Part shown: piece after piece, positions 59,373 through 64,000 of the stretch
How the letters are laid out: the number at the start of each line of letters is the position of its first letter
Position numbering within the stretch: position 1 is the stretch's first letter
Origin: Cyrtodaria siliqua
Lineage: Eukaryota > Mollusca > Bivalvia > Adapedonta > Hiatellidae
Assembly (NCBI GenBank): GCA_037043455.1
Contig: JAWPHD010000293.1
Coordinates: forward strand, 1 to 64,000
Direction of reading: 5' to 3'
Length of the DNA stretch: 64,000 bases
Translations under genes and position numbers: made by a program
Notes under the pieces: model-generated
What the model saw: the letters and a program-made list of their open reading frames with translations, nothing else
The model's database searches: none
What the model was told of the DNA's origin: nothing

Positions 59373-61360
59373 ATGCACAGAGTCATAACAATATGTTCCT
59401 TATATTTGCCACCTAGTTCTTCACTAGACCCTAAAGATCTAAATCACCTAGTTGCACAATTGCCATCACCTTTTATACTCTTGGGCGATTTTAATGCACA
59501 CAACTACATCTGGGGTTGTAAAGATATAAACGATAAAGGCAAGAAAATTGAGGATTTCTTAGCCAAAAACAATTTGTGTATTTTTAATAATAAGTCACAT
59601 ACTTACTTACATCCTGCTACAGGCTCTCATTCTTCCATTGATTTAACAATATGCGATCCAACGTTTTTGATGGATTTTTCGTGGAGTGTTGGAGACGACC
59701 TCTGTGGAAGTGACCACTTCCCCATATTTCTTGAAAATATCGGCCCTCCACTTCTCGAGAAAACGCAACGATGGAAACTTCGCAAGGCTGATTGGACTAC
59801 GTTTCAATCTCTTTGCGAGGAACAATTAAAGCCTTTCGTTTTCGAGGATGTCGAAGACGCAACTGCTCTTTTTACCAAAACTCTTCACGATATAGCTGAT
59901 CAAACCATTCCAAAAACCTCGGCAAATCCTAAACGCCCACATAAACCATGGTACGACGTTGACTGCAAAAAGGCAGTCAGCGATCGTAAAGCTGCATTAA
60001 ATAATTTTAACTTGCGGCCAACTCAAACAAATTTAGATAACTTTAGAGTTTTTCGTGCAAAAACCCGTCGTACTATTAAGGATAGCAAGAGGAAATCCTA
60101 GAGATCTTACGTCTCTAGGCTGAATTCTCGTTCATCTCTTAAGAAGACATGGGACATGGTCCCGAAAATAAGTGGTAAAGGCAATTCTAGTTCTGTAAAT
60201 CATCTTAAAACAGATAATGGAGATATAACATCTGTCAAAGATATTACGAACACTTTGGCAGAAACTTTTGCAAAATATTCTTCTGAAAATTGTCAACCAA
60301 ATTTTCTGAAAAATAAGAAACTAAAAGAACAGAAGAAGCTGAACTTCAAGTAAAAAAACTTGGAGAAATACAATAAACTATTCACTCTCAAAGAACTTCG
60401 AGAGTCCCTTAAAAAGGCTCATGATACATCAGCTGGTCCTGATGATATTCATTATCAATTACTAAAACATTTACCTGAATCTTGTCTCTCTACCCTTCTT
60501 GATATATTTAATAAGGTTTGGGTGACGGGAAACTTCCCCGATTCTTGGCGGGAAGCAATCGTTATTCCAGTCCCCAAACCTGGAAAGGATCATACGGACC
60601 CAATAAATTATCGCCCTATTGCTTTAACGAGTTGTATATGTAAAACCATGGAACGAATGATTAATGAGAGACTCGTTTGGTACCTGGAGTCCAACAAGCT
60701 GATAACAAAGTATCAAAGTGGATTCCGGCGCCAACGAGGCACAACAGACAATCTCATTCGATTTGAATCATTTATTAGGGAAGCTTTCATAAAAAAAGAA
60801 CATCTAGTCGCTGTATTTTTTGACTTGGAGAAAGCTTATGATACGGCATGGAAGTACGGTATTATGAATGATCTTCATGACATTGGTCTTAGAGGCCGAT
60901 TACCCATTTTTATTGAGAAATTCTTAGATGATAGACAATTTCGTGTCCGAATGGGTTCAACCCTCTCTGATATTCATGAACAGGAGATGGGTGTTCCACA
61001 GGGCAGTATACTCTCTGCCACAATTTTTAATTGAAAGATTAACAGTATAGTAAAATGCATCAATCCAGGTGTGGATTGTTCGCTATACGTTGACGACTTT
61101 GTTATATGTTATCGTGCAAAAAACATGAATACTATCGAGAGACAATTACAACAATGTCTAAATAAACTTCAGACCTGGTCTGATGAAAATGGTTTTTAAT
61201 TTTTTAAGTCTAAAACTAATTGTATGCACTTTTGTCAACTTCGTAAACATCATGAAGACCCTCATCTAACACTGGATGGGTCACCAATACCAGTAGTGGA
61301 TGAGACACAATTCCTTGGTCTTATTTTCGACCGTAAATTAACGTTTATATCACACCTTAA
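59373..61360 (+). pseudogene. LINE ORF2: endonuclease and reverse transcriptase, in-frame stops
   Basis: One continuous frame with four stop codons and no frameshift. The endonuclease half shows LLGDFNAHN, a SSIDLTICDP block and GSDHFPI (catalytic Asp/His of AP-type endonucleases), ending at TAG 60099-60101 where copy 2 reads TGG (Trp). After a linker and a second stop (60351-60353), the RT region has TSAGPDDIHYQLLKHLP, PVPKPGKD..NYRPIALTS, QSGFRRQRGTTDN, FFDLEKAYDT (first catalytic Asp) and GVPQGSILS. A third stop is at 61032-61034, then YVDD (61090-61101). A fourth (TAA at 61197-61199) replaces a Lys codon. This copy gives the RT regions missing from copies 2, 4 and 5. Confidence 0.9.
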
Positions 61361-61708
61361 AGGGAGTACATCAGGCTTTTCATGGGGGTCTAAGTGTCCG
61401 ACTTAAAATTGACAAATATTAACATTTTCTATTCTACATGGCCAAAATATAATGAATGAACCTAAAATTGATCCCTGTTTTGAAAAGAAATTGATTCAGC
61501 ACAGTAATATGTGCTATCCTAGGTGACGCACCATGGTTAAATTCCAGCATTTTACGTCTGATTCCGTCCTAGTTATATGGTGTATTCAAAGTTTTGACAT
61601 TAACAACATGGTTCTAACAGCATATTTTGATTGATATAAGTGTTTAATCATGAAATGGAACATTTTTATAATTTAAGATGTTTCTAGAAAAATCCTGATG
61701 TACCCCCT
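61361..61708. mobile_element. MITE, 348 bp, TTAA target duplication
   Basis: Ends are inverted repeats: AGGGAGTACATCAGG on the left and CCTGATGTACCCCCT on the right (one mismatch). TTAA lies on both sides (61357-61360 and 61709-61712). Removing the element and one TTAA restores the LINE reading CACACCTTAAATACTTG. No ORF. The TTAA duplication suggests piggyBac-type mobilisation, but the ends do not begin with CCC; a shorter TTA duplication (PIF/Harbinger) is an alternative. Confidence 0.8.
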
Positions 61709-62618
61709 TTAAATACTTGAAGGCCAAATGCCTTAAAGCTCTTAACTTACTTAAAGTTGTTGCAAACACTAATTGGGGAGCAGATCGAAAAGTCCTGTTG
61801 CGACTTTACAGATCTCTTATCAGATCCAAGCTGGACTACGGCTCGATAGTATATGGATCGACTCGCAAGTCGCACTTGCAGATGCTCGACCCTATACATA
61901 ATCAAGGATTACGACTCGCCTTAGGTGCCTTTCGTACATCACCCGCCGAAAGTCTATATGTTGAAGCTAATGAACCATCACTGTCTCATAGACGGGACAA
62001 ATTAGCTCTTCAATACGCCATTAAATTAAAGTCAAACCCTTCAAACCCAACTTTCGATAATGTTTTTAATCCTAGTTGTGAACCTCTTTTTGATCGAAAA
62101 CCGAAGGCCATTCGACCATTTGGTCTTCGTATTAAACCAAAATTAAGAGACACTGAAATCGACCTAAATTTGATTGCCAAGTACAAAGAACCACAAATTC
62201 CACAGTGGACTTTGGAAACTCCAACAATTATTTTTGATCTTTGTAATAATAACAAATCCAGTACAGACCCTACTGTCTTTCAAAGCAAATTTAATGAAAT
62301 TAAATCGAAATACAGTAACTTTCAGCATATCTACACAGATGGCTCTAAAGATGGAGATAAGGTAGCTGCAGCAGCTGTTGTTCACAAACACAGCATAAAG
62401 AGCCGCCTGCCCGATAAGGCCTCTATCTTTTCAGCTGAACTTAAGGCAATTGAACTTGCCTTAAATTATATTCAGGAATCTGATGATGACCATTTTGTAA
62501 TATTTTCTGATTCCCTTTCATCTCTTCAAGCACTGGGTAATATGAAACATGAAAACCCAGTTGTGCTTCAACTTTTAGGAAAGTACAATTCTCTTATATT
62601 TGATAATGTTATTATTTT
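61709..62618 (+). pseudogene. LINE ORF2 continuation: thumb and RNase H
   Basis: The frame resumes after the MITE with KYLKAKCLKALNLLKV and runs open through RNase H (YTDGSKDGD, SAELKAIELAL, FSDSLSSLQAL) to DNVII at 62618, where the SINE interrupts. The rest of RNase H (SHVGIRGNDRADSAAKAA) is at 63196-63270. Confidence 0.9.
62609..62618. repeat. SINE target-site duplication, left copy
   Basis: TTATTATTTT, repeated at 62939-62948 after the SINE. Confidence 0.75.
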
Positions 62619-62938
62619 GCTAGAGGGCTGGCGTGGCGCAGTCGGTAGCGCGGCGGATTTGTAACCGGAGGCCCCGGGTTCAATCCCCCGTGGTGCCACT
62701 GTGTTCCGTCGGTGTGTTCTTGGGCAAAACACTTTTCCTTAGCCTCGTCCGTCGGATGGGGACGTAAACCGGGCGGTGTATCGGTCTATCCTCCGAGCAC
62801 GTTAAAGAACCATAGGAATCTATTCGATAATAAGAGTAGGGCAGGTTCCCGGATTATTATGTATCCTTCCCCTCTCTCTGGGGCGGCTCTAAATAACCTG
62901 TACTGTGTTGATGAGCCGTTAAACAACATTCAATTCAT
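62619..62938 (+). mobile_element. tRNA-derived SINE, 320 bp
   Basis: The head (62629-62699) is tRNA-like, with an A box TGGCGCAGTCGG and B box GGTTCAATCCC at normal spacing, giving an internal Pol III promoter. The anticodon-loop position reads TTTGTAA, but the stem pairs poorly. A ~200 bp body follows (CTTGGGCAAAACACTTTTCC, GGATGGGGACGTAAACCGGG, GAGCACGTTAAAGAACC). The 3' end GAGCCGTTAAACAACATTCA-ATTCAT resembles the 3' end of the window's LINE. Flanked by the 10 bp duplication TTATTATTTT. The body resembles the conserved cores of widespread invertebrate SINEs, but I cannot name the family. Confidence 0.85.
62634..62651 (+). promoter_or_regulatory. Pol III A box of the SINE
   Basis: TGGCGCAGTCGGTAGCGC matches the eukaryotic tRNA A-box consensus TRGYNNARNNG; the matching B box is GGTTCAATCCC at ~62678-62688. 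Confidence 0.7.
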
Positions 62939-62973
62939 TTATTATTTTCTGCTGGCTTCCAAGCCATGTAGGA

Positions 62974-63224
62974 AGGCAAGACACTTTTCCTTAGCCTCGT
63001 CCGTCGGATGGGGACGTAAACCGGGCGGTGTATCGGTCTATCCTCCGAGCACGTTAAAGAACCATAGGAATCTATTCGATAATAAGAGTAGGGCAGGTTC
63101 CCGGATTCCTATGTATCCTTCCCCTCTCTCTTGGGCGGCTCTAAATAACCTGTACTGTGTTGATGAGCCGTTAAACAACATTCAATTCATTTATTATTTT
63201 CTGCTGGCTTCCAAGCCATGTAGG
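62974..63224 (+). repeat. Tandem duplication of SINE body plus flanking LINE sequence
   Basis: About 245 bp (GGCAAGACACTTTTCCTTAG through TTCCAAGCCATGTAGGAA) repeats the preceding SINE body together with 26+ bp of LINE to its right. The copies differ at several positions (ATTATTATG versus ATTCCTATG; CTGGGGCGG versus CTTGGGCGG), so this is an aged duplication. Confidence 0.8.
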
Positions 63225-63848
63225 AATACGTGGTAATGATAGAGCTGATAGTGCTGCTAAGGCAGCATTAGATTTACATATAACTAATACCAAATTACCT
63301 TATACTGATTTTAAAAGTTGTATTAACACATATATTCGTAACTCTTGGCAAGCCGCTTGGGATTTGACTGTGAGTTAACAATAAACTCCATCCAATTAAA
63401 CCGTTACTCGGAGAATGGCGTTCTTCTAGTAGACCCATTCGTCGAGAGGAAGTTGTCCTAGCCCAGTGCAGGATAGGGCATACACGTTATACTCATTCAT
63501 ATTTATTACAAGGTGAGCAATTACCGGAATGTATACCCTGCTTTGCACCGTTAACGGTCAAACACATCTTATTGGAATATGTAGACTTTGATCCTATGCG
63601 TGAAAGGTACTACAATGTTAATACTATGAAAGAGTTATTTGATAATGTAGATTTTAGTCTTGTTTTAGATTTCCTGAAAGAGATCAGACTATATAAATCA
63701 TTGTAATGTGTTCTTATATATATTTACTTGTTTATATACCCGTTGCCGGGCATTTATTGATTTACATACATAGTTTATATTACACCTTATCATCCCTTAT
63801 TTTAATTTTATTTTTAATAGTTTTATCTTTATATATTTAAATTAATTT
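63196..63848 (+). pseudogene. LINE ORF2 C-terminal end and 3' UTR
   Basis: Resumes at CWLPSHVGIRGNDRADSAAK with the last RNase H Asp. An insertion (GACTGTGAG for GTCAG, ~63365) shifts the frame, then CIPCFAPLTVKH and the family stop (63705) follow. The 3' UTR is cut at 63848. Confidence 0.85.
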
Positions 63849-64000
63849 CAGCAACAAACTGCACACCAACACCCGTTTTAAACACAGTCCAACCAACAAA
63901 CAGCACACATGTCTCAGCAACAAACACCACACCAACACAATCCAACCAACAAACACCACACATGCCTCAGCAACAAACTGCATACCAACACCCGTTCTAA
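63849..64000 (+). repeat. Minisatellite, continuation to the window end
   Basis: CAGCAACAAACTGCACACCA units of the same family as 58981-59357, with a TTTTAAACACAGTCCAACC block. The array was split by the LINE and runs off the window. Confidence 0.85.

Larger units (their letters stand above)
59358..63848 (+). mobile_element. I-like LINE, longest copy, interrupted by a MITE and a SINE (copy 6)
   Basis: It holds the C-terminal half of the endonuclease, the complete RT, RNase H and part of the 3' UTR. It is interrupted at 61361-61708 (TTAA-flanked MITE) and at 62619-62938 (SINE), with a further duplication to ~63224. Both ends are unusual: the 5' end starts within the endonuclease and the 3' UTR stops at TTAAATTAATTT, lacking the final ~150 bp and CATT tail. 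Minisatellite sequence resumes immediately on the right. Confidence 0.9.

Noticed and set aside
62629..62699. Functional tRNA gene
   Set aside because: A and B boxes are good but acceptor and anticodon stems pair poorly, and the sequence continues into a SINE body with target-site duplications.
62712..63236. 174-codon ORF with two repeats
   Set aside because: It lies entirely in the SINE body and its tandem duplicate; the internal repeat is the duplication itself.

Overview
This window is animal nuclear DNA, most likely from a bivalve mollusc. It is AT-rich, has no operon structure, shows spliced exons with GT-AG borders, and most of its length is transposable elements and tandem repeats. 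The bivalve guess is inference: the commonest repeats resemble the pearl-type elements described from bivalves (short hairpin-bearing ends around a tandemly repeated core), and the coding fragments (I-type LINE with RNase H, hAT-like and GTF2I-like exons, a C2H2 protein of an uncharacterised invertebrate type) fit an invertebrate. No complete host gene is visible.

Layout. 0-3 kb: a tRNA-like SINE remnant, three degenerate copies of a ~190 bp repeat, and an old decayed LINE. 3.1-9.4 kb: two hairpin-ended repeats, the second carrying a 2.6 kb insertion with a broken SGNH-hydrolase ORF. 9.4-13.3 kb: decayed LINE copies and a minus-strand zinc-finger ORF. 14.2-15.6 kb: nested hairpin-ended repeats and a LINE RNase H fragment unusually rich in A-to-G changes. 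15.6-23.1 kb: a 7.5 kb satellite of 25-26 bp units with a ~1.6 kb higher-order period. 23.1-46.3 kb: hairpin-ended repeats in both orientations, LINE copies (one with a perfect 12 bp target-site duplication), an Env-like fragment, and two exons of an hAT-like protein cut off by nested repeats. 46.6-48.6 kb: a LINE copy with an intact 610-codon ORF. 48.6-55.6 kb: decayed repeats and two exon-like blocks that splice in phase towards a GTF2I-like C-terminus. 56.06-58.32 kb: a complete but frameshifted Tc1-type transposon with an intron in its transposase. 58.5-64 kb: a 24/66 bp minisatellite split by the longest LINE copy, itself interrupted by a TTAA-flanked MITE and a tRNA-derived SINE.

How the parts relate. 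One LINE family (endonuclease, reverse transcriptase, RNase H, CCHC-like C-terminus, (ATTC)n 3' end) supplies at least ten copies. The SINE ends in a sequence close to this LINE's 3' end, so it may use the LINE's machinery. Two families of non-autonomous repeats, here called the GGCC and GATC families after their 5' hairpins, share one plan: 5' hairpin, CGTC-rich stretch, tandem core, short inverted copy of the 5' end, 3' hairpin, CTTGTT. This is the design of Helentron/Helitron2-derived non-autonomous elements; no Rep/helicase gene lies in the window.
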